From positions 186,001 through 250,000 of the forward strand of contig NC_090717.1 of the NCBI RefSeq assembly GCF_040954835.1: 64,000 bases of DNA. The letters are read 5' to 3'. This document shows positions 44,776-57,700 of the stretch, piece by piece. Below the pieces are notes generated by a model. It ran no database searches, was not told the origin of the DNA, and saw only the letters and a list, made by a program, of their open reading frames with translations. Positions within the stretch are counted from its first letter, which is position 1, and every line of letters starts with the position of its first letter. Source of the stretch: Lepisosteus oculatus (lineage: Eukaryota > Chordata > Actinopteri > Semionotiformes > Lepisosteidae). The translations under genes and the position numbers were made by a program.

Positions 44776-44996
44776 TCTGCAAAGGAACAAGTAATAGGTT
44801 TATTCCATGCTGAAAAGAGAAGAAAGAAAACACAACAATTTCGGCCATGGAGCCTTCTTCAGGTGTAAGGGTGTGAGGTCCCTCACACCGAAGAAGGCTC
44901 CATGGCCGAAACGTTGCATTTTCTTTCTTCTCTTTTCAGCATGGAATAAACCTATTACTTGTTCCTTTACAGCCTTCGCATGCTGATGCAGCTACC
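44776..44996. mobile_element. Fold-back element, copy 4, best preserved
   Basis: The left arm runs from ctgcaaaggaacaagtaata through ggtttattccatgctgaaaa to tttcggccatggagccttct (about 44776-44862). The right arm is its near-perfect inverse complement (agaaggctccatggccgaaa to cctattacttgttcctttac, about 44900-44970). The centre is itself a small inverted repeat (ggtgtaagggtgtgaggtcc, ctcacacc). About 220 bases, no coding capacity. Confidence 0.92.
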
Positions 44997-45061
44997 CATC
45001 TGAAACATTGTCTGTCTGACACGCTGACTGGCAGTTTCTTCCAGTAGTTTGTATTCTATCT

Positions 45062-45450
45062 TTGGTGCCAACTCTGGTGCAGACTCTGGTGCAGGCTATG
45101 GTGCAGACTGTGGTGTAGATTCTGGTGCAGGCTCTGGTGTAGGCTCTGGACCAGACTGTGGTGCAGGCTCTGGTGCAGACTCTGGTGTAGGCTCTGGTGC
45201 AGACTCTGGTGCAGGCTATGGTGCAGACTGTGGTGCAGGCTCTGGTGCAGACTCTGGTGTAGGCTCTGGTGCAGACTCTGGTGCAAACTATGGTGTAGGC
45301 TCTGGTGTAGGCTCTGGTGTAGGCTCTGGTGTAGGCTCCGGTGCAGACTGTGGTGCAGACTGTGGTGCAGGCTCTGGTGTAGGCTCTGGTGCAGACTGTG
45401 GTGCAGGCTCTGGTGTAAGCTTTGGTACAGACTGTGGTGCAGATGGTACA
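45062..45450. repeat. 12-base repeat (ggtgcaGACTCT)n directly before the L-CaBP1 exon
   Basis: Copies of ggtgcagactct, ggtgtaggctct, ggtgcaggctct and similar, about 32 in tandem. 12 bases equal 4 codons, so the + frame reads GADSGAGSGVGSG and the - frame HQSLHHSLHQSL. The + frame runs into the L-CaBP1 exon 45502 frame through the splice acceptor, but this is intron. Confidence 0.93.
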
Positions 45451-45501
45451 GTCCTCTCTCTAACGCTATCTCTGCCCCCTCTCCTGGGCCCCTCCTCGAA
45501 G

Positions 45502-45687
45502 CTGCGCCAGGATGAGAAGCGGAGTTACAGGGCGGTGCAGTCATGTGACGACGCTGTGCCCGGTGGGGTGCCCAGCGCCTACCAGGAGCCTCTAGTGGCG
45601 CTGGCGCAGAACTGCGCCTTGATGCACAACCTGCTGGGCCCTGCTTGCATCTTTCTGCGCAAGGGATTCGCCGAGAACAGGCAGCCT
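45502..45687 (+). CDS. CABP1: CABP1, L-CaBP1-specific second coding exon
   Basis: 62 codons after the acceptor ctcgaag and before the donor gtacgtgagt, phase 0 at both ends. It encodes LRQDEKRSYRAVQSCDD at the start and LALAQNC-type sequence, then MHNLLGPACIFLRKGFAENR and QP at the end. Human L-CaBP1 has MLAQNCAVMHNLLGPACIF and RKGFAENRQP here, so the match is very strong. The exon is skipped in S-CaBP1 and absent from caldendrin. The next exon should begin DRSLRPEE and encode EF-hand 1; it was not found before 64000. A second donor-like gtgagt lies 4 bases downstream of the chosen one and would shift the frame. Confidence 0.94.
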
Positions 45688-45706
45688 GTACGTGAGTCTG
45701 TGTGTC

Positions 45707-48700
45707 CCATTGTACTGACCCCCCCCTGTACTGACCCTCCCTCAGTGTACTGTACTGACCCCCCACTGTACTGACCCTCCCTCACTATACTGTACTGACC
45801 CCCTTCACTATACTGTACTGACCCCCCACTGTACTGACCCTCCCTCACTATACTGTACTGACCCCCTTCACTATACTGTACTGACCCCCCACTGTACTGA
45901 CCCTCCCTCACTATACTGTACTGACCCCCTTCACTATACTGTACTGACCCTCCATCACTATACTGTACTGACCCCCACTGTACTGACCCCCCTCACTATA
46001 CTGTACTGACCCCCCAATGTACTGACCCTCCCTCACTATACTGTACTGACCCCCCACTGTACTGACCCCCCTCACTATACTGTACTGACCCTCCATCACT
46101 ATACTGTACTGACCCCCCACTGTACTGACCCTCCCTCACTATACTGTACTGACCCTCCCTCACTATACTGTACTGACCCCCCACTGTACTGACCCTCCCT
46201 CACTATACTGTACTGACCCTCCCTCACTATACTGTACTGACCCGTCGCACTATACTGTACTGACCCCCACTGTACTGACCCTCCCTCACTATACTGTACT
46301 GACCCCCTTCACAATACTGTACTGACCCTCCATCACTATACTGTACTGACCCCCCACTGTACTGACCCCCCTCACTATACTGTACTGACCCTCCATCACT
46401 ATACTGTACTGACCCCCCACTGTACTGACCCTCCCTCACTATACTGTACTGACCCCCTTCACTATACTGTACTGACCCCCCACTGTACTGACCCCCCTCA
46501 CTATACTGTACTGACCCTCCATCACTATACTGTACTGACCCCCCTCACTATACTGTACTGACCCCCCAATGTACTGACCCTCCCTCACTATACTGTACTG
46601 ACCCTCCCTCAGTGTACTGTACTGACCCCCCACTGTACTGACCCTCCCTCACTATACTGTACTGACCCCCTTCACTATACTGTACTGACCCCCCACTGTA
46701 CTGACCCTCCCTCACTATACTGTACTGACCCCCTTCACTATACTGTACTGACCCCCCACTGTACTGACCCTCCCTCACTATACTGTACTGACCCCCCACT
46801 GTACTGACCCTCCCTCACTATACTGTACTGACCCTCCCCGTACTGACCCTCCCTCACTATACTGTACTGACCCCTCGCACTATACTGTACTGACCCCCCA
46901 CTGTACTGACCCCCCTCACTATACTGTACTGACCCTCCATCACTATACTGTACTGACCCCCACTATACTGTACTGACCCCCCTCACTATACTGTACTGAC
47001 CCCCCAATGTACTGACCCTCCCTCACTATACTGTACTGACCCTCCCTCAGTGTACTGTACTGACCCACCACTGTACTGACCCTCCCTCACTATACTGTAC
47101 TGACCCCCCACTGTACTGACCCTCCCTCACTATACTGTACTGACCCCCTTCACTATACTGTACTGACCCCCCACTGTACTGACCCTCCCTCACTATACTG
47201 TACTGACCCCCTTCACTATACTGTACTGACCCCCCACTGTACTGACCCTCCCTCACTATACTGTACTGACCCTCCTTCACTATACTGTACTGACCCCCCA
47301 CTGTACTGACCCTCCCTCACTATACTGTACTGACCCTCCCTCACTATACTGTACTGACCCGTCGCACTATACTGTACTGACCCCCACTGTACTGACCCTC
47401 CCTCACTATACTGTACTGACCCCCTTCACTATACTGTACTGACCCTCCCTCACTATACTGTACTGACCCCCTTCACTATACTGTACTGACCCTCCATCAC
47501 TATACTGTACTGACCCCCCACTGTACTGACCCTCCCTCACTATACTGTACTGACCCCCTTCACTATACTGTACTGACCCTCCATCACTATACTGTACTGA
47601 CCCCCCACTGTACTGACCCTCCCTCACTATACTGTACTGACCCCCTTCACTATACTGTACTGACCCCCCACTGTACTGACCCTCCCTCACTATACTGTAC
47701 TGACCCTCCATCACTATACTGTACTGACCCCCCAATGTACTGACCCCCCTCACTATACTGTACTGACCCTCCATCACTATACGGTACTGACCCCCCAATG
47801 TACTGACCCTCCCTCACTATACTGTACTGACCCCCCACTGTACTGACCCCCCTCACTATACTGTACTGACCCTCCATCACTATACTGTACTGACCCCCCC
47901 CCCTGTACTGACCCTCCCTCACTATACTGTACTGACCCTCCCTCACTATACTGTACTGACCCGTCGCACTATACTGTACTGACCCTACCTCACTATACTG
48001 TACTGACCCTCCCTCACTATACTGTACTGACCCTCCATCACTATACTGTACTGACCCCCCACTGTACTGACCCTCCCTCACTATACTGTACTGACCCTCC
48101 CTCACTATACTGTACTGACCCGTCGCACTATACTGTACTGACCCCCACTGTACTGACCCTCCCTCACTATACTGTACTGACCCCCTTCACTATACTGTAC
48201 TGACCCTCCATCACTATACTGTACTGACCCCCCACTGTACTGACCCCCCTCACTATACTGTACTGACCCTCCATCACTATACTGTACTGACCCCCCACTG
48301 TACTGACCCTCCCTCACTATACTGTACTGACCCCCTTCACTATACTGTACTGACCCCCCACTGTACTGACCCCCCTCACTATACTGTACTGACCCTCCAT
48401 CACTATACTGTACTGACCCCCCACTGTACTGACCCTCCCTCACTATACTGTACTGACCCTCCCCGTACTGACCCTCCCTCACTATACTGTACTGACCCCT
48501 CGCACTATACTGTACTGACCCCCCTCACTATACTGTACTGACCCTCCATCACTATACTGTACTGACCCCCACTATACTGTACTGACCCCCCTCACTATAC
48601 TGTACTGACCCTCCATCACTATACTGTACTGACCCCCCACTGTACTGACCCTCCCTCACTATACTGTACTGACCCTCCCTCACTATACTGTACTGACCCC

Positions 48701-51700
48701 CCACTGTACTGACCCTCCCTCACTATACTGTACTGACCCTCCCTCACTATACTGTACTGACCCCTCGCACTATACTGTACTGACCCTCCCTCACTATACT
48801 GTACTGACCCCCCACTGTACTGACCCCCCTCACTATACTGTACTGACCCTCAATCACTATACTGTACTGACCCCCCAATGTACTGACCCTCCCTCACTAT
48901 ACTGTACTGACCCCCTTCACTATACTGTACTGACCCCCCACTGTACTGACCCCCCTCACTATACTGTACTGACCCTCCCTCACTATACTGTACTGACCCC
49001 TCGCACTATACTGTACTGACCCCCCTCACTATACTGTACTGACCCTCCATCACTATACTGTACTGACCCCCACTATACTGTACTGACCCCCCTCACTATA
49101 CTGTACTGACCCTCCATCACTATACTGTACTGACCCCCCACTGTACTGACCCTCCCTCACTATACTGTACTGACCCTCCCTCACTATACTGTACTGACCC
49201 CCCACTGTACTGACCCTCCCTCACTATACTGTACTGACCCTCCCTCACTATACTGTACTGACCCCTCGCACTATACTGTACTGACCCTCCCTCACTATAC
49301 TGTACTGACCCCCTTCACTATACTGTACTGACCCTCCATCACTATACTGTACTGACCCCCCACTGTACTGACCCCCCTCACTATACTGTACTGACCCTCA
49401 ATCACTATACTGTACTGACCCCCCAATGTACTGACCCTCCCTCACTATACTGTACTGACCCCCTTCACTATACTGTACTGACCCCCCACTGTACTGACCC
49501 CCCTCACTATACTGTACTGACCCTCCCTCACTATACTGTACTGACCCTCCATCACTATACTGTACTGACCCCTCGCACTATACTGTACTGACCCCCCTCA
49601 CTATACTGTACTGACCCTCCATCACTATACTGTACTGACCCCCCACTGTACTGACCCTCCCTCACTATACTGTACTGACCCTCCCCGTACTGACCCTCCC
49701 TCACTATACTGTACTGACCCCCCTCACTATACTGTACTGACCCCTCGCACTATACTGTACTGACCCCCCTCACTATACTGTACTGACCCTCCATCACTAT
49801 ACTGTACTGACCCCCACTATACTGTACTGACCCCCCTCACTATACTGTACTGACCCTCCATCACTATACTGTACTGACCCCCCACTGTACTGACCCTCCC
49901 TCACTATACTGTACTGACCCCCACTATACTGTACTGACCCCCTTCACTATACTGTACTGACCCCCCACTGTACTGACCCTCCCTCACTATACTGTACTGA
50001 CCCCCTCCACTATACTGTACTGACCCCCCACTGTACTGACCCTCCCTCACTATACTGTACTGACCCCTCGCACTATACTGTACTGACCCCCCACTGTACT
50101 GACCCTCCCTCACTATACTGTACTGACCCTCCATCACTATACTGTACTGACCCCCACTATACTGTACTGACCCCCTTCACTATACTGTACTGACCCCCCA
50201 ATGTACTGACCCTCCCTCACTATACTGTACTGACCAATCTCACTATACTGTACTGACCCCCCACTGTACTGACCCTCCCTCACTATACTGTACTGACCCC
50301 CCACTTTACTGACCCTCCCTCACTATACTGTACTGACCCCCTTCACTATACTGTACTGACCCTCCACTGTACTGACCCCCTTCACTATACTGTACTGACC
50401 CCCCACTGTACTGACCCTCCCTCACTATACTGTACTGACCCCCCACTGTACTGACCCTCCCTCACTATACTGTACTGACCCTCCCCGTACTGACCCTCCC
50501 TCACTATACTGTACTGACCCCTCGCACTATACTGTACTGACCCCCCACTGTACTGACCCCCCTCACTATACTGTACTGACCCTCCATCACTATACTGTAC
50601 TGACCCCCACTATACTGTACTGACCCCCTTCACTATACTGTACTGACCCCCCAATGTACTGACCCTTCCTCACTATACTGTACTGACCCTCCCTCAGTGT
50701 ACTGTACTGACCCCCCACTGTACTGACCCCCCTCACTATACTGTACTGACCCTCCATCACTATACTGTACTGACCCCCCACTGTACTGACCCTCCCTCAC
50801 TATACTGTACTGACCCCCTTCACTATACTGTACTGACCCCCCACTGTACTGACCCTCCCTCACTATACTGTACTGACCCTCCATCACTATACTGTACTGA
50901 CCCCCCAATGTACTGACCCCCCTCACTATACTGTACTGACCCTCCATCACTATACTGTACTGACCCCCCACTGTACTGACCCCCCTCACTATACTGTACT
51001 GACCCTCCATCACTATACTGTACTGACCCTCCCTCACTATACTGTACTGACCCTCCCTCACTATACTGTACTGACCCCCCACTGTACTGACCCTCCCTCA
51101 CTATACTGTACTGACCCTCCCTCACTATACTGTACTGACCCGTCGCACTATACTGTACTGACCCCCACTGTACTGACCCTCCCTCACTATACTGTACTGA
51201 CCCCCTTCACTATACTGTACTGACCCTCCATCACTATACTGTACTGACCCCCCACTGTACTGACCCTCCCTCACTATACTGTACTGACCCCCTTCACTAT
51301 ACTGTACTGACCCCCCACTGTACTGACCCTCCCTCACTATACTGTACTGACCCTCCATCACTATACTGTACTGACCCCCCAATGTACTGACCCCCCTCAC
51401 TATACTGTACTGACCCTCCATCACTATACGGTACTGACCCCCCAATGTACTGACCCTCCCTCACTATACTGTACTGACCCCCCACTGTACTGACCCCCCT
51501 CACTATACTGTACTGACCCTCCATCACTATACTGTACTGACCCCCCACTGTACTGACCCTCCCTCACTATACTGTACTGACCCTCCCTCACTATACTGTA
51601 CTGACCCCCCACTGTACTGACCCTCCCTCACTATACTGTACTGACCCTCCCTCACTATACTGTACTGACCCCCCACTGTACTGACCCTCCCTCACTATAC

Positions 51701-54700
51701 TGTACTGACCCCCCACTGTACTGACCCTCCCTCACTATACTGTACTGACCCTCCCTCACTATACTGTACTGACCCGTCGCACTATACTGTACTGACCCCC
51801 ACTGTACTGACCCTCCCTCACTATACTGTACTGACCCCCTTCACTATACTGTACTGACCCTCCATCACTATACTGTACTGACCCCCCACTGTACTGACCC
51901 CCCTCACTATACTGTACTGACCCTCCATCACTATACTGTACTGACCCCCCACTGTACTGACCCTCCCTCACTATACTGTACTGACCCCCTTCACTATACT
52001 GTACTGACCCCCCACTGTACTGACCCCCCTCACTATACTGTACTGACCCTCCATCACTATACTGTACTGACCCCCCACTGTACTGACCCTCCCTCACTGT
52101 ACTGTACTGACCCTCAATCACTATACTGTACTGACCCCCCAATGTACTGACCCTCCCTCACTATACTGTACTGACCCTCCCCATACTGACCCTCCCTCAC
52201 TATACTGTACTGACCCCTCGCACTATACTGTACTGACCCCCCTCACTATACTGTACTGACCCTCCATCTCTATACTGTACTGACCCCCACTATACTGTAC
52301 TGACCCCCCTCACTATACTGTACTGACCCTCCATCACTATACTGTACTGACCCCCCACTGTACTGACCCTCCCTCACTATACTGTACTGACCCTCCCTCA
52401 CTATACTGTACTGACCCCTCGCACTATACTGTACTGACCCCCACTGTACTGACCCTCCCTCACTATACTGTACTGACCCCCTTCACTATACTGTACTGAC
52501 CCTCCATCACTATACTGTACTGACCCCCCAATGTACTGACCCCCCTCACTATACTGTACTGACCCCCACTATACTGTACTGACCCCCTTCACTATACTGT
52601 ACTGACCCTCCATCACTATACTGTACTGACCCCCACTGTACTGACCCCCCTCACTATACTGTACTGACCCCCTTCACTATACTGTACTGACCCCCCAATG
52701 TACTGACCCTCCCTCACTATACTGTACTGACCCTCCCTCAGTGTACTGTACTGACCCCCCACTGTACTGACCCTCCCTGTACTGACCCTCCCTCACTATA
52801 CTGTACTGACCCCTCGCACTATACTGTACTGACCCCCCACTGTACTGACCCCCCTCACTATACTGTACTGACCCTCCATCACTATACTGTACTGACCCCC
52901 ACTATACTGTACTGACCCCCTTCACTATACTGTACTGACCCCCTTCACTATACTGTACTGACCCCCCACTGTACTGACCCTCCCTCACTATACTGTACTG
53001 ACCCTCCATCACTATACTGTACTGACCCCCCAATGTACTGACCCCCCTCACTATACTGTACTGACCCTCCATCACTATACTGTACTGACCCCCCAATGTA
53101 CTGACCCTCCCTCACTATACTGTACTGACCCCCCACTGTACTGACCCCCCTCACTATACTGTACTGACCCTCCATCACTATACTGTACTGACCCCCCACT
53201 GTACTGACCCTCCCTCACTATACTGTACTGACCCCCCACTGTACTGACCCTCCCTCACTATACTGTACTGACCCTCCCTCACTATACTGTACTGACCCCC
53301 CACTGTACTGACCCTCCCTCACTATACTGTACTGACCCTCCCTCACTATACTGTACTGACCCGTCGCACTATACTGTACTGACCCCCACTGTACTGACCC
53401 TCCCTCACTATACTGTACTGACCCCCTTCACTATACTGTACTGACCCTCCCTCACTATACTGTACTGACCCCCTTCACTATACTGTACTGACCCTCCATC
53501 ACTATACTGTACTGACCCCCCACTGTACTGACCCTCCCTCACTATACTGTACTGACCCCCTTCACTATACTGTACTGACCCCCCACTGTACTGACCCTCC
53601 CTCACTATACTGTACTGACCCTCCATCACTATACTGTACTGACCCCCCAATGTACTGACCCCCCTCACTATACTGTACTGACCCTCCATCACTATACGGT
53701 ACTGACCCCCCAATGTACTGACCCTCCCTCACTATACTGTACTGACCCCCCACTGTACTGACCCCCCTCACTATACTGTACTGACCCTCCATCACTATAC
53801 TGTACTGACCCCCCACTGTACTGACCCTCCCTCACTATACTGTACTGACCCTCCCTCAGTGTACTGTACTGACCCCCACTATACTGTACTGACCCCCTTC
53901 ACTATACTGTACTGACCCTCCATCACTATACTGTACTGACCCCCACTATACTGTACTGACCCCCTTCACTATACTGTACTGACCCTCCATCACTATACTG
54001 TACTGACCCCCACTGTACTGACCCCCCTCACTATACTGTACTGACCCCCTTCACTATACTGTACTGACCCCCCAATGTACTGACCCTCCCTCACTATACT
54101 GTACTGACCCTCCCTCAGTGTACTGTACTGACCCCCCACTGTACTGACCCTCCCTGTACTGACCCTCCCTCACTATACTGTACTGACCCCTCGCACTATA
54201 CTGTACTGACCCCCCACTGTACTGACCCCCCTCACTATACTGTACTGACCCTCCATCACTATACTGTACTGACCCCCACTATACTGTACTGACCCCCTTC
54301 ACTATACTGTACTGACCCCCTTCACTATACTGTACTGACCCCCCACTGTACTGACCCTCCCTCACTATACTGTACTGACCCTCCATCACTATACTGTACT
54401 GACCCCCCAATGTACTGACCCCCCTCACTATACTGTACTGACCCTCCATCACTATACTGTACTGACCCCCCAATGTACTGACCCTCCCTCACTATACTGT
54501 ACTGACCCCCCACTGTACTGACCCCCCTCACTATACTGTACTGACCCTCCATCACTATACTGTACTGACCCCCCACTGTACTGACCCTCCCTCACTATAC
54601 TGTACTGACCCCCCACTGTACTGACCCTCCCTCACTATACTGTACTGACCCTCCCTCACTATACTGTACTGACCCCCCACTGTACTGACCCTCCCTCACT

Positions 54701-57700
54701 ATACTGTACTGACCCTCCCTCACTATACTGTACTGACCCGTCGCACTATACTGTACTGACCCCCACTGTACTGACCCTCCCTCACTATACTGTACTGACC
54801 CCCTTCACTATACTGTACTGACCCTCCCTCACTATACTGTACTGACCCCCTTCACTATACTGTACTGACCCTCCATCACTATACTGTACTGACCCCCCAC
54901 TGTACTGACCCTCCCTCACTATACTGTACTGACCCCCTTCACTATACTGTACTGACCCCCCACTGTACTGACCCTCCCTCACTATACTGTACTGACCCTC
55001 CATCACTATACTGTACTGACCCCCCAATGTACTGACCCCCCTCACTATACTGTACTGACCCTCCATCACTATACGGTACTGACCCCCCAATGTACTGACC
55101 CTCCCTCACTATACTGTACTGACCCCCCACTGTACTGACCCCCCTCACTATACTGTACTGACCCTCCATCACTATACTGTACTGACCCCCCACTGTACTG
55201 ACCCTCCCTCACTATACTGTACTGACCCTCCCTCACTATACTGTACTGACCCCCCACTGTACTGACCCTCCCTCACTATACTGTACTGACCCTCCCTCAC
55301 TATACTGTACTGACCCCCCACTGTACTGACCCTCCCTCACTATACTGTACTGACCCTCCCTCACTATACTGTACTGACCCCCCACTGTACTGACCCTCCC
55401 TCACTATACTGTACTGACCCTCCCTCACTATACTGTACTGACCCGTCGCACTATACTGTACTGACCCCCACTGTACTGACCCTCCCTCACTATACTGTAC
55501 TGACCCCCTTCACTATACTGTACTGACCCTCCATCACTATACTGTACTGACCCCCCACTGTACTGACCCCCCTCACTATACTGTACTGACCCTCCATCAC
55601 TATACTGTACTGACCCCCCACTGTACTGACCCTCCCTCACTATACTGTACTGACCCCCTTCACTATACTGTACTGACCCCCCACTGTACTGACCCCCCTC
55701 ACTATACTGTACTGACCCTCCATCACTAAACTGTACTGACCCCCCACTGTACTGACCCTCCCTCACTATACTGTACTGACCCTCCCCGTACTGACCCTCC
55801 CTCACTATACTGTACTGACCCCTCGCACTATACTGTACTGACCCCCCTCACTATACTGTACTGACCCTCCATCACTATACTGTACTGACCCCCACTATAC
55901 TGTACTGACCCCCCTCACTATACTGTACTGACCCTCCATCACTATACTGTACTGACCCCCCACTGTACTGACCCTCCCTCACTATACTGTACTGACCCTC
56001 CCTCACTATACTGTACTGACCCCTCGCACTATACTGTACTGACCCCCACTGTACTGACCCTCCCTCACTATACTGTACTGACCCCCTTCACTATACTGTA
56101 CTGACCCTCCATCACTATACTGTACTGACCCCCCAATGTACTGACCCCCCTCACTATACTGTACTGACCCTCCATCACTATACTGTACTGACCCCCCAAT
56201 GTACTGACCCTCCCTCACTATACTGTACTGACCCTCCCTCACTATACTGTACTGACCCCCCACTGTACTGACCCTCCCTCACTATACTGTACTGACCCCC
56301 CACTGTACTGACCCTCCTTCACTATACTGTACTGACCCTCCCTCACTATACTGTACTGACCCCCCACTGTACTGACCCCCCTCACTATACTGTACTGACC
56401 CCCCTCACTATACTGTACTGACCCCTCGCACTATACTGTACTGACCCCCCACTGTACTAACCCTCCCCCACTATACTGTACTGACCCCCCTCACTATACT
56501 GTACTGACCCTCCCTCACTATACTGTACTGACCCCCCTCACTATACTGTACTTACCCCTCGCACTATACTGTACTGACCCCCCTCACTATACTGTACTGA
56601 CCCTCCATCACTATACTGTACTGACCCCCACTATACTGTACTGACCCTCCCTCACTATACTGTACTGACCCCTCGCACTATACTGTACTGACCCCCCACT
56701 GTACTGACCCCCCACTGTACTGACCCCCCTCACTATACTGTACTGACCCTCCATCACTATACTGTAGTGACCCCCACTATACTGTACTGACCCCCTTCAC
56801 TATACTGTACTGACCCCCCAATGTACTGACCCTCCCTCACTATACTGTACTGACCCTCCCTCAGTGTACTGTACTGACCCTCCCCGTACTGACCCTCCCT
56901 CACTATACTGTACTGACCCTCCCTCAGTGTACTGTACTGCCCCCCCTGTAAAGTACTGAGCCCCTCCCTGTACTGTACTGTACTGAGCCCCCCACTGTGA
57001 AGTACTGAGCCCCTCCCTGTACTGTACTGGCCCCCCACTGTACTGTACTGACCCTCCATCACTATACTGTACTGACCCCCCACTGTACTGACCCCCCTCA
57101 CTATACTGTACTGACCCTCCATCACTATACTGTACTGACCCCCCACTGTACTGACCCTCCCTCACTATACTGTACTGACCCCCTTCACTATACTGTACTG
57201 ACCCCCCACTGTACTGACCCCCCTCACTATACTGTACTGACCCTCCATCACTAAACTGTACTGACCCCCCACTGTACTGACCCTCCCTCACTATACTGTA
57301 CTGACCCTCCCCGTACTGACCCTCCCTCACTATACTGTACTGACCCCTCGCACTATACTGTACTGACCCCCCTCACTATACTGTACTGACCCTCCATCAC
57401 TATACTGTACTGACCCCCACTATACTGTACTGACCCCCCTCACTATACTGTACTGACCCTCCATCACTATACTGTACTGACCCCCCACTGTACTGACCCT
57501 CCCTCACTATACTGTACTGACCCTCCCTCACTATACTGTACTGACCCCTCGCACTATACTGTACTGACCCCCACTGTACTGACCCTCCCTCACTATACTG
57601 TACTGACCCCCTTCACTATACTGTACTGACCCTCCATCACTATACTGTACTGACCCCCCAATGTACTGACCCCCCTCACTATACTGTACTGACCCTCCAT

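Noticed and set aside
45049-45774. 241-codon + frame rich in GADSGAGSG joining the L-CaBP1 exon
   Set aside because: The first part is the 12-base array in the intron. Homology to CaBP1 starts only at the acceptor 45502.
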